From Thermoguttaceae bacterium (lineage in GTDB: Bacteria > Planctomycetota > Planctomycetia > Pirellulales > Thermoguttaceae): 46,277 bases of DNA. Numbering within the stretch: position 1 is the stretch's first letter; each line of letters begins with the position of its first letter. The translations under genes were made by a program, and so were the position numbers. The notes below the pieces were generated by a model. The model was given only the letters and a program-made list of their open reading frames with translations. It did no database searches and had not been told where the DNA came from. Positions 9,972 through 19,136 of this stretch are shown piece after piece. The stretch spans positions 1 through 46,277 of the forward strand of contig JAQVKF010000006.1 in NCBI GenBank assembly GCA_028694795.1, read 5' to 3'.

Positions 9972-11180
9972 CTAAACTAACTTCCAAATACGAATCATTG
10001 TGTCATATCCGACAGAAATCAGCATACGTGTCTCCGGGAACCACAGCACCCCCGCCACCGTGCCCACATGCCCCGTTTTGTCCGACATCATGACCACCTG
10101 TCGCGTAGCCACGTCATAAACACGGATCCGTCCATCGCTCGCCCCCGTCACGAGGTAGTCGTTATCGCACCAAGTGAGACTGTAAATTTTGCCCGACTGT
10201 CGTGAAAATTCGACCGCTTGCCCCAACGCTCCTGTAGCCGCGTCTGGTGCCCAGACCGTGACTACGCCGCTGTCGCCAGCCACTGCCAGGCGTGTTCCAT
10301 CTGGTGTGTACGCCGCACGTCGAATCCGACGGCCTCCCGCCGTTTTCTGCGAAACGAGCGCACCGTTATCACTGTTGTGAACTCGCACCGTGCCACTGTC
10401 GCCCACTTCGGTAAAATATTTACCATCAGGCGAGTAAACCACCGAGTGAGCTGTTCCCGCTGCGCTAGCTTCCATATTTTGGACTTTTCCCGTCATCGTG
10501 ACCCGTTGCAACAGACCGCGATCACCCACAATGACCGCCTCGGACGAATCCGGACGGAACGCCGCGGAAAGGATGGCCGTACCGCTGTTGATCAATATCT
10601 GAGGAGTGTCACCAGGTATTCCATTCGCATCCAGCGTCCAGAGTAACAATCGACCAGACGCGTCGCCCGTAATCGCTTTTTGCCCATTCGGCGCGATCGC
10701 CAAGGCGTAAATCCAGTCCAAATGCCCCAGAGGTCCCTGTTTCTGATACCAAAGTGGTTGATGTTTGGCTTCCGGTTGCGTTTTTCCCGGTACGCGAGCT
10801 AGTTCCTCCGCGGTGGTGACTGCATTCACCGGCGTGGTCAACGAAAGACTCCACACACAAACTCGATGGTCATCGCCCACCGAGAAAAATTGCACTTGGT
10901 CCTTTTGCGGTAAACCCGGAACCATCGCAATCTCCGAAATAACCGCGGCACGTCCGTACAAATCGCCCAGAGAAGGTTCTATCGTGGAAAATAGAGGCAA
11001 CGCAGGCACTGTCGGAACCGCCGCAGGAGCGTCCACCGCAGATGCGAACTTCCCCATGGCCACAGGTAACACCGCGGAAGCCACGGGTAACACCGCAGAA
11101 GCCACACAACGCAAAGCAGTCGTTCCAGCAACCGCTTCCAAAATCGCTCTTCGACTAATCCTATGTATGTTACGCAACAT
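9972..11180 (-). CDS. Exported WD40-repeat beta-propeller protein
   Basis: 402 residues from ATG 11180, with GAGGA 9 nt upstream; a GTG two codons earlier is too close to the ribosome site. The N-terminus has a twin-arginine-like motif (ISRRAIL) followed by a hydrophobic Ala/Val/Leu core, so export by Tat is likely. The core is expanded by a tandem heptapeptide (ASAVLPV twice). The rest has at least six WD40-type blades with recognisable GHLDWIYALAIAPNG, VVYSPDGKYF, AAYTPDGTRLAVAGDSG and GHVGTVAGVLW strands, ending in RIWKLV. WD40 propellers act as interaction platforms; the partner here is unknown. The stop lies 209 nt before the GTG of the giant surface protein on the same strand, so the two could be co-transcribed. 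Confidence 0.8.
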   Translation of the reverse strand: MLRNIHRISRRAILEAVAGTTALRCVASAVLPVASAVLPVAMGKFASAVDAPAAVPTVPALPLFSTIEPSLGDLYGRAAVISEIAMVPGLPQKDQVQFFSVGDDHRVCVWSLSLTTPVNAVTTAEELARVPGKTQPEAKHQPLWYQKQGPLGHLDWIYALAIAPNGQKAITGDASGRLLLWTLDANGIPGDTPQILINSGTAILSAAFRPDSSEAVIVGDRGLLQRVTMTGKVQNMEASAAGTAHSVVYSPDGKYFTEVGDSGTVRVHNSDNGALVSQKTAGGRRIRRAAYTPDGTRLAVAGDSGVVTVWAPDAATGALGQAVEFSRQSGKIYSLTWCDNDYLVTGASDGRIRVYDVATRQVVMMSDKTGHVGTVAGVLWFPETRMLISVGYDTMIRIWKLV

Positions 11181-11807
11181 ATCCACAGTTCCTCACGAGT
11201 AAAACCTTTATCGGAGAAAAGTTTTTGTTAAGGACATCCCGCATCTTTCATACAATCTGCGTAAACCGTCCTTCAGCTGATGGGGAAAAGCTAAAAATAG
11301 TCAACCCAAAAGTGACGGTGATTTCTCCACCTTCAACTGTGGGCTGCTATCCCAAAAATCGCCTTGATTCGATAGCCCAACCCATCTCCTCGGACAAAAA
11401 CCTAGAGAGTTTTTCTTTCCATCTTGTTTAAACTACCAGAACCACCAAGGTTCCAGCATAAACCCCATACTCAACGTTCTTCATATCGGCAGTTTCGAGG
11501 TCAAATCATAAAAAAATGGTCGGAATAAATGGTTTCTTTTTGAAAAAACATCTGGCATGAAGAAATAGAATGGACAGGATTTATTTAATTTACAAAATGG
11601 GCAAACAGGGCGTTTCCGAGAGAGGGAGAGAGCAACCACACTCAAGTCGGATGCTCGACCAATGGATTGGCTGGGACTTGGGCGGGAATATTACCGCGGA
11701 TATTCACCGTCTGGCAGACGGGTACGATCATTCGCTGGAGTGTTTTGCAATAGGAATGGTTTTATGGTCAAAAAAGAGGTATACTTGCCGGGTGGTCGAG
11801 GAATCAG
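11181..11807. other. Divergent intergenic region between WD40 and rnhA genes
   Basis: About 620 bases. It must hold the promoters of both divergent genes, but no unambiguous pair was found. A possible plus-strand -10 (TAGAAT) lies near 11565, with a TTGAAA 20 nt upstream, which is too far for a standard site. Short open frames here do not look like proteins. Confidence 0.5.
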
Positions 11808-12368
11808 GTGGAAACTTTTGAGAGAATGGACGTCATCATGGCAACGCAGGCCCCGGAGGGTGGCGACAGTACGGAAGCGGGCAAACGATTATCGGGCGGT
11901 AAACGTCCGGTGGAGGTGTATTTGTACACGGATGGAGCGTGTAGTGGGAATCCTGGACCGGGAGGCTGGGCGTTTGTGATGCGACATCCCGCAACCGGTA
12001 AGACGCTGGAAATGAACGGTGGCGAAGTGGAAACGACGAACAATCGAATGGAACTGTTGGCGGTAATCGAAGGATTGCGTCGTCTCAAACGCAAGACGGC
12101 GGTCGAAGTGGTAACCGACAGTGAATATGTGGGCAAGGGAATCACGTCTTGGCTGGCGGGGTGGAAGCGGAACGGATGGATGCGTGGACGCGGCAAGGAG
12201 CGTTCCCCGGTCAAAAATGTTGAGCTGTGGAAACAGATGGAGGAGATGCTCCAGAAACACCATGTAAGTGTCGTTGTGGTACGAGGTCATGCGGGACATC
12301 CGGAAAATGAACGCTGCGATGAATTAGCCGTCGCGGCCTACCAGCCTTTTTTGAAAAAACGACCATAA
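11808..12368 (+). CDS. rnhA: Ribonuclease HI
   Basis: RNase HI cleaves the RNA strand of RNA/DNA hybrids, using two metal ions. The four catalytic acidic residues are in place: D42 (TDGACSGNPGPGG), E82 (NRMELLA), D104 (TDSEYV) and D171 (NERCDELA), with the flexible-loop His in RGHAGHPEN. The family core of about 150 residues starts near residue 35, so the first 30 residues are a variable extension. The start is uncertain: GTG 11808 has GAGGA 5 nt upstream, while ATG 11826 and ATG 11838 are in-frame alternatives. Cytoplasmic. It is separated by about 90 nt from the following ligase gene. Confidence 0.92.
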   Translation: METFERMDVIMATQAPEGGDSTEAGKRLSGGKRPVEVYLYTDGACSGNPGPGGWAFVMRHPATGKTLEMNGGEVETTNNRMELLAVIEGLRRLKRKTAVEVVTDSEYVGKGITSWLAGWKRNGWMRGRGKERSPVKNVELWKQMEEMLQKHHVSVVVVRGHAGHPENERCDELAVAAYQPFLKKRP

Positions 12369-12456
12369 AACAAAAAACACCGTAAAAATAAGGGCCATCG
12401 AAGAGAGAACCTAGAGATGGAGAAACGCCCTAGAGATAAGGAGTAATCGAGTATCG

Positions 12457-14385
12457 ATGAAATCCCAATCCTCCGCAACGTGGAATGTCGTCGCACGGTT
12501 TGTCGATCAAGCCAGGCAACGCCCCAATATGGCGGCAATTATTCGCCAATATGACGATGGGCATACGAGCCGGTATCGATCGTGTACCTTCGCCGAATTG
12601 GATGCCGATTCAGCACGGATTGCCCGTGGATTTCATCGAGCGGGAATTTTGCCGGGCATGCGGATGGTACTGCTTGTGCCGGCGGGGATCACCCTCGTGA
12701 CCCTCGTGCTCGCCACGCTGCGGGCGGGGATTATTCTCGTGCTGATTGATCCTGGCATGAACCGCAAACATCTGCTTCGCTGTCTCGAAGAGGCGAAACC
12801 GGACGGATTTATCGCCATTCCGCTCGCTCAATGGATTCGACGCTGGTTCCGCCGCCGATTTCCCTATGCGGAACATCAGGTGACGGTCCCGTCGGTCGAG
12901 CGGCTCACGGGGCAGACGGGGTGGACATCGCAAGCGGTTACGGCGTGGACAGCCATGTGTTGTGGTGGACAAACACTCGACCAAATTCGGACACTCGGTA
13001 AAACGCCCCTCGAACAGGAAACCCATGATAGCGAAAACGCCGAATGCAAAGGACGCGGCGGATGCACTAAAGACGCGGAATATGACGACATCACGCCGGT
13101 CGTGGCAGATGCTCCCGCGGCGATCATTTTCACTAGCGGCAGCACAGGCCCCCCAAAAGGTGTGTCTTACACCCATCGAGTTTTTGACGCGCAAATTCGG
13201 CAAATTGGGCAATGCTACGGGATTGAACCGGGTGGTATTGATTTGGCCTGTTTTCCCATGTTTGGCTTTTTCGATTGTGTGATGGGGACTACGAGCGTGA
13301 TTCCGGCGATTGATCCGACGCGGCCCGCAATGGCAGATCCTCTGGTACTGTTACGTGCGATCACCGACCAGCGGATTACGCAAACATTCGGTTCACCGGC
13401 CATCTGGAATATTTTGGGAAAATATGCTGAATCACAAACGGAACGGTATCCGAATAATCCATTTTGTTTTCCGAAATATTGGGTTCGGCTGTTTTCGTCC
13501 GGAGCTCCGATGCCATGGCAAATTCTGGAGCGTATGAAGCGATATCTTGCTCCCCATGCGGAGATTTATACACCATACGGAGCGACGGAATCGTTACCCG
13601 TCGCGTCGATTGGAGCGACGGAAGTCCTCTGCGAAACGGCGGAACGAACACGAGCTGGCCGGGGTGTCTGTGTGGGACGTCCATTTTCGGAAATCGAATG
13701 GTTCGTGATACGCATTTCGGATGAGCCAATCCCCCATTTTACCGACGTGGAGATTTTACCTCCGATGGATCCGACCATGCCACTGCGCTCGGCGAACGAT
13801 GCGGAGCGATGGAACGCCGGTATCGGTGAACTGATCGTCGCCGGTCCTCAGGTCACACAGGCCTATGTGACGCGAACAGAGTGGAACGCAAAATCTAAAA
13901 TCTGCCGACAGAATCCCGATGGAACGACAACTCAGTTTCACCGTATTGGCGATACCGGTTATTTCGATTTTCAGGGACGATTCTGGTTCTGTGGCCGCGT
14001 CGCACAACGTGTCAAATCAGGGGAATTCCAAACCTGTTTTACGATTCCGTGTGAGGCAATCTTTAACCAGCATCCTCGAGTCTTTCGTTCGGCCCTCGTC
14101 GGGGTATCGCCAGAATCGTCAAATGCGTCAGACGAGCCGCCAGTGCAACCGACCATGGTGATAGAGCCGCAACCGGGAACGTTTCCGCGGACTGCGGCAG
14201 CGGAAACGCGGTTTCGTGAGGAATTGCGGCAACTCGCTCTAGCGAATCCACTCACTGCGGCGATCACGACGATTCTATTTCGTGAAAAATTCCCCGTCGA
14301 TACGCGACATAACGTCAAAATCGGTCGTGAAGAGCTGACCGAGTGGGCGAAGAAGCGGATGAAATCCGAACGCAAAGCCGAGTGA
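12457..14385 (+). CDS. oleC: AMP-dependent synthetase, OleC-like (olefin beta-lactone synthetase family)
   Basis: 642 residues, ANL adenylating superfamily. The ATP-binding loop FTSGSTGPPKGV lies at 225-236, the A5 motif YGATESLPVA near 375, the A7-type motif RIGDTGYFD...GR near 500, and the A10 lysine in KIGREELTEW near the C-terminus. The N-terminal pattern LIDPGMNRKHLLRCLEEAKPDGFI is typical of OleC rather than of ordinary acyl-CoA synthetases. OleC converts the beta-hydroxy acid made by OleA and OleD into a beta-lactone, which OleB then decarboxylates to a long-chain cis-olefin. About 40 residues (near 175-215) between the N-terminal part and the P-loop look loosely structured. An OleA-like gene follows at 17.25 kb; OleB and OleD are not in the window. 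The assignment to OleC is by motif memory, and another fatty-acyl-AMP ligase is possible. Confidence 0.75.
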   Translation: MKSQSSATWNVVARFVDQARQRPNMAAIIRQYDDGHTSRYRSCTFAELDADSARIARGFHRAGILPGMRMVLLVPAGITLVTLVLATLRAGIILVLIDPGMNRKHLLRCLEEAKPDGFIAIPLAQWIRRWFRRRFPYAEHQVTVPSVERLTGQTGWTSQAVTAWTAMCCGGQTLDQIRTLGKTPLEQETHDSENAECKGRGGCTKDAEYDDITPVVADAPAAIIFTSGSTGPPKGVSYTHRVFDAQIRQIGQCYGIEPGGIDLACFPMFGFFDCVMGTTSVIPAIDPTRPAMADPLVLLRAITDQRITQTFGSPAIWNILGKYAESQTERYPNNPFCFPKYWVRLFSSGAPMPWQILERMKRYLAPHAEIYTPYGATESLPVASIGATEVLCETAERTRAGRGVCVGRPFSEIEWFVIRISDEPIPHFTDVEILPPMDPTMPLRSANDAERWNAGIGELIVAGPQVTQAYVTRTEWNAKSKICRQNPDGTTTQFHRIGDTGYFDFQGRFWFCGRVAQRVKSGEFQTCFTIPCEAIFNQHPRVFRSALVGVSPESSNASDEPPVQPTMVIEPQPGTFPRTAAAETRFREELRQLALANPLTAAITTILFREKFPVDTRHNVKIGREELTEWAKKRMKSERKAE

Positions 14386-14432
14386 CCGGTATCGCATGAA
14401 AAAGGTGACTGGTATCGAGTGAAAAAACGGAT
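14378..14432 (+). repeat. Imperfect tandem 23-bp repeat over the oleC stop codon
   Basis: Two copies of the pattern GTGACYGGTATCGNRTGAAA follow one another at about 14382-14428. The first includes the TGA stop of the ligase gene. This is a slipped-strand-type duplication with no evident function. Confidence 0.5.
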
Positions 14433-14636
14433 AAAATAAGCCGTGTGAGCTTGAAGTTCGTTCGAATCCTTGCCACCGGAAAAATGATTTCGGCTTGTGT
14501 AGTCGTGCCGTTCGGGGGCGTGCGAAGAACCATTCGAATCCTTTCGAGGTAACGGAAGAGTGTTAAAATTCTGCATATGCGGTGTTTGTCACCGCGTATT
14601 CATTCAAATAGCCAATCCCAAAAATGGAGAATCCCC

Positions 14637-15851
14637 ATGGAAATCCAAGATTTAGTCAAACGTTTGAAACAGAAGAACGATTCGAAGGTCGTGCTGTTTG
14701 TATCGGATGGAATCGGTGGTCTGGCTCAACAGCCGGGCGGCAAGACGGAATTGGAAACGGCCGCAACGCCGAATCTCGATCGCTTGGCGAAAATCGGTGT
14801 GCTCGGTTCGTCGATTCCGATTAAACCGGGTATCACGCCGGGTAGTGGTCCGGGACATTTGGGGATTTTTGGTTACGATCCGCTCAAACATGAAATCGGT
14901 CGAGGCGTGTTGGAAGCGACCGGTATTGGTTTTCCTGTCGGATCGGATGACGTTTGCATCCGCTGTAATTTCTGCACGTTGGACGCGAATCGTAACATCA
15001 CCGACCGCCGCGCAGGACGAATTCCAACGCCGGAATCGGCTCCGCTGGCAGAAAGCCTGAACGCGGTCAAAATTCCCGGCGTGGAAATTTTCGTCAAACC
15101 GGTTCAAGAACACCGATTTGCCGTGGTATTCCGAGCGGCAGGATTGGGTGGCAATGTATACGATACCGATCCGCAGAAAACCGGCGTTCCACCACTCGAT
15201 CCGGTCGCCATGGACGCAAATGACACGGCGAGTTTGAAAACGGTGGAGGTAGCGAAGGAATTCGTGCGACAGGCGGAAAAGATTTTGGCTGGTCAACCGA
15301 AGGCCAATGGTCTGACACTACGTGGTTTTGCGAAGAAGCCAAATATCACTCCATTCGAGGAAGTGACCGGTATGCGGCCGGCGGCGATTGCGGTGTACCC
15401 GATGTACAAAGGACTCGCGTCGCTCGTGGGCATGACCATCGAGGGAATGCCCAAAACAATTGACGAGGAAATCAACGTGCTCGAACAAGTGTGGGACAAA
15501 TACGATTTCTTCTTCATCCATTGGAAATATACCGACAGCCGTGGTGAAGATGGCAATTTTGACGAAAAAGTCAAAATGATCGAAAAATATGACGAGATGG
15601 TGGCACGAATCGAAAAACTCGGACCGACAGTCTTTTGCTCAACGGGTGACCACAGTACGCCAGCGGTGATGGCGGGACACAGTTTCCATCCGGTACCCGT
15701 TTTGGTCGCGGGCCAAAATGTGCGGACGGACGCCTGTCAGTGCTTCGGTGAAACGGAGTGTCTCAAAGGCGGATTGGGCATGTTCGAGGCCATGTATCTC
15801 ATGCCGCAATTAATGGCCTTCGCCGGACGCTTAGCCAAATTTGGCGCCTAG
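14637..15851 (+). CDS. apgM: 2,3-bisphosphoglycerate-independent phosphoglycerate mutase, archaeal (ApgM) type
   Basis: 404 residues from ATG 14637, with GGAG 7 nt upstream; the frame stays open 20 codons further but that part is not conserved-looking. It interconverts 3- and 2-phosphoglycerate in glycolysis and gluconeogenesis. Alkaline-phosphatase-superfamily metal and nucleophile sites are visible: D24 in VSDGIGG and S70 in GSGPGHLGIFGYDP, then HWKYTDSRGEDG and STGDHSTP near the C-terminus. The last two carry the other metal-binding Asp and His residues. The length agrees with the approximately 400-residue ApgM family rather than the 510-residue GpmI type. It lies between the OleC-like ligase and pyrD, with no shared function evident. 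A short repeat element begins 17 nt after the stop. Confidence 0.92.
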   Translation: MEIQDLVKRLKQKNDSKVVLFVSDGIGGLAQQPGGKTELETAATPNLDRLAKIGVLGSSIPIKPGITPGSGPGHLGIFGYDPLKHEIGRGVLEATGIGFPVGSDDVCIRCNFCTLDANRNITDRRAGRIPTPESAPLAESLNAVKIPGVEIFVKPVQEHRFAVVFRAAGLGGNVYDTDPQKTGVPPLDPVAMDANDTASLKTVEVAKEFVRQAEKILAGQPKANGLTLRGFAKKPNITPFEEVTGMRPAAIAVYPMYKGLASLVGMTIEGMPKTIDEEINVLEQVWDKYDFFFIHWKYTDSRGEDGNFDEKVKMIEKYDEMVARIEKLGPTVFCSTGDHSTPAVMAGHSFHPVPVLVAGQNVRTDACQCFGETECLKGGLGMFEAMYLMPQLMAFAGRLAKFGA

Positions 15852-16177
15852 CGTTGGGCAGCAGTTAAGTCTGCGTGTTTACAAGCATTTCAAAAAAGTT
15901 TGCGCATTTCCCGCGGAAATACTTTTTTGGAAAAAATTTTTTGAACGGGGAAAAACACATGAGGAGAAAACTTTTTTCAAAAAGTTTTCCCTCAAACTCG
16001 CTTTCAAAAACTTTTTAGTACGATGGTGGTCGCTCCGCTTCCGGCCTTCGGTGGGAAGAATAATTAACGTAAACTAAATTGTCATGCGGCACGAGTGTTG
16101 CGTTCCTATGATAGTTGTGTATTGAGGTCAATCGAAACAAAATGTACACGCGATAGGAATTAAGACGAGGTCAACCA
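15852..16177. other. Spacer apgM-pyrD
   Basis: Contains repeat copy E in its first half. The second half is AT-rich and presumably holds the pyrD promoter, but no clear site was identified. Confidence 0.5.
15869..16015 (-). repeat. MITE-like repeat family, truncated copy E
   Basis: The TIR-like sequence GCGTGTTTACAAG (15873-15885) is followed by AAAAAAGTTTGCGCATTTC and a GAGGAGAAAACTT...AAGTTTTCCCTC hairpin. These match, in reverse orientation, the inside of copies B (32.7 kb) and C (38.15 kb). The second terminal repeat was not found, so the copy seems truncated. It begins 17 nt past the apgM stop, and its A-run/T-run hairpins could terminate apgM transcription. Confidence 0.6.
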
Positions 16178-17104
16178 ATGTCACCCAGTGTTTCACTTTC
16201 TGTTCAGTTAGGTCGTTTAACCCTCGCGAATCCGGTATTGGTCGCATCGGGAACGTTTGGTTATGCGAAAGAGATGAGTTCGCTCATTCCTTTGGAGCGT
16301 TTGGGAGGGATCGTGCCGAAAACGATCACACGTGAACCCCGCGTGGGAAACGCACCACCGCGCACGGTCGAGGTGACCGCTGGACTGCTCAACGCAATTG
16401 GGCTGGATAATGACGGAATCGACTCGTTTTTATCGGAAAAGTTGCCCTATTTACGCACATTGAGAACGCCAATCATCGTGAGTGTGGCAGGACGCACGGC
16501 GGCAGAATTCGAATGGATGGCCCAACAACTCGACGGTGTTTCCGGCGTTGCCGCCATCGAATTGAATATTTCCTGTCCGAATGTAAGTGGCGGAATTGAT
16601 TTTGGAACGAACGCGACGACATGTGAAAAAGTGGTCGCGGGAGTCCGAAAAACGTGTCAATTGCCATGTTTTGTGAAGCTAACGCCCAACGTGACAAGCG
16701 TCGCAGAGATGGCTCGTGCGGCGGAAGCGGGCGGTGCGGACGCCGTGGCTCTGATCAATACCGTGTTGGGAATGTCGGTCGATTGGCGACAACGTTCGAC
16801 TCGGTTGGGAAACGGGATGGGTGGATTTTCCGGACCGGCGATCAAACCGATTGCGTTGCGTATGGTATACCAAGTCGCCCAAGCGGTTAAAATTCCGATC
16901 ATCGGTATGGGCGGAATCACAACGATTGACGATGCGATGGAGTTTTTCGTCTGTGGAGCCACCGCGATTCAAGTGGGCACGGCGAATTTTTTCCACCCGA
17001 CAGCCACGATGGAGATTCTCGACGCCTTACCCGCGGCAGTCGCCTCGCTCGGTGCGACGCGACTCACCGAGATTGTCGGAACACTCGCATTCCCACATAA
17101 ATAG
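16178..17104 (+). CDS. pyrD: Dihydroorotate dehydrogenase, class 1B catalytic subunit
   Basis: 308 residues, FMN-binding TIM barrel that oxidises dihydroorotate to orotate in pyrimidine synthesis. The catalytic Cys133 lies in ELNISCPNVSGG, the class 1 signature. The substrate and FMN motifs LNAIGLDNDG, FVKLTPNV, INTVLGM, GGFSGPAIKPIALR and GMGGI are also present. The end is as expected for class 1B (GTANFFHP...). Class 1B enzymes normally work with an electron-transfer subunit, PyrK; no pyrK is seen nearby, so it may be elsewhere or not used. Cytoplasmic. The start ATG 16178 has only a weak ribosome site (GACGAGG about 10 nt before). Confidence 0.93.
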   Translation: MSPSVSLSVQLGRLTLANPVLVASGTFGYAKEMSSLIPLERLGGIVPKTITREPRVGNAPPRTVEVTAGLLNAIGLDNDGIDSFLSEKLPYLRTLRTPIIVSVAGRTAAEFEWMAQQLDGVSGVAAIELNISCPNVSGGIDFGTNATTCEKVVAGVRKTCQLPCFVKLTPNVTSVAEMARAAEAGGADAVALINTVLGMSVDWRQRSTRLGNGMGGFSGPAIKPIALRMVYQVAQAVKIPIIGMGGITTIDDAMEFFVCGATAIQVGTANFFHPTATMEILDALPAAVASLGATRLTEIVGTLAFPHK

Positions 17105-17253
17105 ACGTTACGGGCGGTAACCATGCGGCGGGCGGTAGCGTCCACGTGATTTGGTGCTTTATCGCGATTTTCCGCCGCGAAATCGCCTTGGGGCGATTCA
17201 TGTCCACGGCATAATTCTACTGATATGAGCGTATAAAGAGGATAGGAAAGCCA

Positions 17254-18366
17254 TTGCGTACATTCACTTACCATCGTGTGGTATTAGAAGCGGTCAGTTA
17301 TACGCTTCCGGATGAAATCGTCAGTTCCGCGGAGATTGAGTCTCGACTCGCACCACTGTACAAACGTCTGAAATTGCCGGAAGGCCGTTTGGAGCTGATG
17401 ACCGGCATCCGTGAGCGTCGTTTTTTTCCGCAGCATGCGTTGGTCAGTCCCGTTTCCGTTCAAACGGTCGAACGTTTGCTGGCGGAGAGCGGTGTTGATC
17501 GCGGCGAAATCGGTACGCTCATCCATGGCAGTGTGTGCCGCGATTTTATGGAACCCGCCACGGCGTGCGGTGTACATCACGCCCTTGGATTGCCTGACGA
17601 TTGTGTCGTGTACGATCTGTCGAACGCCTGCCTCGGCCAACTGACCGGAGCGATGCAAATTGCCAACCAAATCGAACTTGGACAGATTCGCGCGGGAATC
17701 GTCGTCGGTACCGAAAGTGCGAAAGATTTGGTTGAAACGACGATTCGCTGCCTGAATGCCGACCCGACGCTCACACGTAAAAGCGTGAAAGACGCCATCG
17801 CGTCGCTAACCATCGGTTCGGCAAGTACCGCCATGCTGCTGGTAGATGAGTCCATCTCTCGTGGTGGTCATCGACTTTTGGGCGGTGTGGTCCATTCGAA
17901 TACCCGTGGTAGCCAACTGTGTCAGGGCGATCGTTCACCCGTGAGTCACCCAATGGAAGAAAAGCGGACCGAAAGAGGTTCGGAGTCCGTGATGGATACG
18001 GGAACGTCCGCAATGGGGGTGTTGATGAAGACCGATTCGACGGCACTTTTGGAAGCGGGCGTGGCGACGGCTGTGGCGGCGTTTGAATCTTTTTTGACGA
18101 CCGTCGGCTGGCAACGTGAGTCGATCCATCGGACGTGCTGCCACCAAGTGGGTCGTGTTCACACTCGCCGATTGTTCGAGAGTTTGGGTTTAGACCCCAG
18201 CATCGACAGTTCGACGTTCGAATATCTGGGCAATACGGGATCCGCGGCACTTCCGGTCACGTTGGCGATCAGCTCGCAGCGGGGCCGGATTCAGCGTGGC
18301 GATCAAACGGCTCTGTTGGGCATCGGCTCGGGTATCAATACGATGATGTTCGGGTTAGAATGGTAA
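17254..18366 (+). CDS. oleA: OleA-like thiolase (3-oxoacyl-ACP synthase III family)
   Basis: 370 residues, thiolase fold. The catalytic triad is visible: Cys126 in SNACLGQLTG, His297 in CCHQVG and Asn327 in LGNTGSAA. Glu100 in FMEPATAC sits where OleA has the Glu that deprotonates the second acyl chain and that FabH lacks. OleA joins two fatty acyl-CoA molecules head to head to a beta-keto acid, the first step of long-chain olefin synthesis. The OleC-like gene lies 2.9 kb upstream, on the other side of apgM and pyrD. The start is TTG 17254; GAGGA lies about 14 nt before it, so the exact start is uncertain. Plain FabH is the alternative. Confidence 0.8.
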   Translation: MRTFTYHRVVLEAVSYTLPDEIVSSAEIESRLAPLYKRLKLPEGRLELMTGIRERRFFPQHALVSPVSVQTVERLLAESGVDRGEIGTLIHGSVCRDFMEPATACGVHHALGLPDDCVVYDLSNACLGQLTGAMQIANQIELGQIRAGIVVGTESAKDLVETTIRCLNADPTLTRKSVKDAIASLTIGSASTAMLLVDESISRGGHRLLGGVVHSNTRGSQLCQGDRSPVSHPMEEKRTERGSESVMDTGTSAMGVLMKTDSTALLEAGVATAVAAFESFLTTVGWQRESIHRTCCHQVGRVHTRRLFESLGLDPSIDSSTFEYLGNTGSAALPVTLAISSQRGRIQRGDQTALLGIGSGINTMMFGLEW

Positions 18367-18450
18367 AAGTACAGATGGTCAGCCATGTACCAATGGAACG
18401 GTGGATCAATGGTATCGAATGAAAAACGTCAACAAGACCAGGAGCAGTGG

Positions 18451-18963
18451 ATGAGTCCCCTTAGATTATACCTTTATAATCTGATCGTGCGATTGCTTCC
18501 AGAAACACGATTTTTCCGATTTAAAGCAGCGTTTTTGCGGTGGTGCGGCGCGAAAGTCGGACAAAATGTGCGTATCTGCTCCTCGGCAAAAATCCAGGGA
18601 AATGGTGCATTAGAAATCGGCGATGACGTTTGGATAGGTTCGCAAATGTTGCTCATCAGTACCTCGAAAATTCAAATCGGTTCCCATATCGACATTGCAC
18701 CGCAAGTTCTGATGCTAACGGGGTCGCATGAGCTGGATCATACAGGTGAGCATGTGGCGGGACGTGGCATTTCGTTGGATGTCCAAATTAATGACGGCGT
18801 ATGGTTGGGAGCTAGCGCGAAGATTTTGCCCGGTGTCACAATTGAACGTGGGACCATGGTTGCGGCCGGTTCGGTAGTCACTCGTAACCAACCATCGCAC
18901 GCCCTTGTCGCTGGTGTTCCGGCAGTCGTCAAAAAAAGTTGGCAGCCAGAAGAAACGAAGTAA
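18451..18963 (+). CDS. Acyltransferase with left-handed beta-helix (hexapeptide repeat) fold
   Basis: 170 residues from ATG 18451, chosen for AGGAG 6 nt upstream and because the protein then begins LRLYLYNLIVRLLPETRFF, as usual for this family; longer starts at 18385 and 18409 are open. Hexapeptide repeats run from about residue 45 to 155 (VRICSSAKIQGN, LEIGDDVWIG, IQIGSHIDIAP, VWLGASAKILPGVTI, MVAAGSVV), interrupted by the LTGSHELDH loop carrying the likely catalytic His. The family transfers acetyl or related groups to sugars, often in surface polysaccharide synthesis. The substrate is unknown. The next gene is a GT4 glycosyltransferase on the same strand, 173 nt away, which supports a glycan role. 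Confidence 0.85.
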   Translation: MSPLRLYLYNLIVRLLPETRFFRFKAAFLRWCGAKVGQNVRICSSAKIQGNGALEIGDDVWIGSQMLLISTSKIQIGSHIDIAPQVLMLTGSHELDHTGEHVAGRGISLDVQINDGVWLGASAKILPGVTIERGTMVAAGSVVTRNQPSHALVAGVPAVVKKSWQPEETK

Positions 18964-19136
18964 CGCATATTCACTTCTATGAATCTTCGGCATTGTGCGT
19001 AGAGAAGCGGTTTTTCATGTCGCTGATCCGTTTTTTGATTGGATAATATTATTTTGTAATAAAACCGCGTTGTTCACGACTTTTTATATTTACGACGGTG
19101 CCGGATTGAAACTTTGCCGAAGGTGATGTCGCGGCG

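Noticed and set aside
9763-9987. 75-codon N-terminal extension of the giant surface protein
   Set aside because: It would overlap the WD40 gene, has no ribosome site, and the GTG at 9762 has an excellent one.
11570-11821. 83-residue frame ahead of rnhA
   Set aside because: Overlaps the rnhA start in another frame, with no ribosome site and no protein-like pattern.
14455-14485. GTTCGAATCC-like T-loop suggesting a tRNA
   Set aside because: The flanking bases do not form a T stem, and no acceptor, D or anticodon arm can be built upstream.
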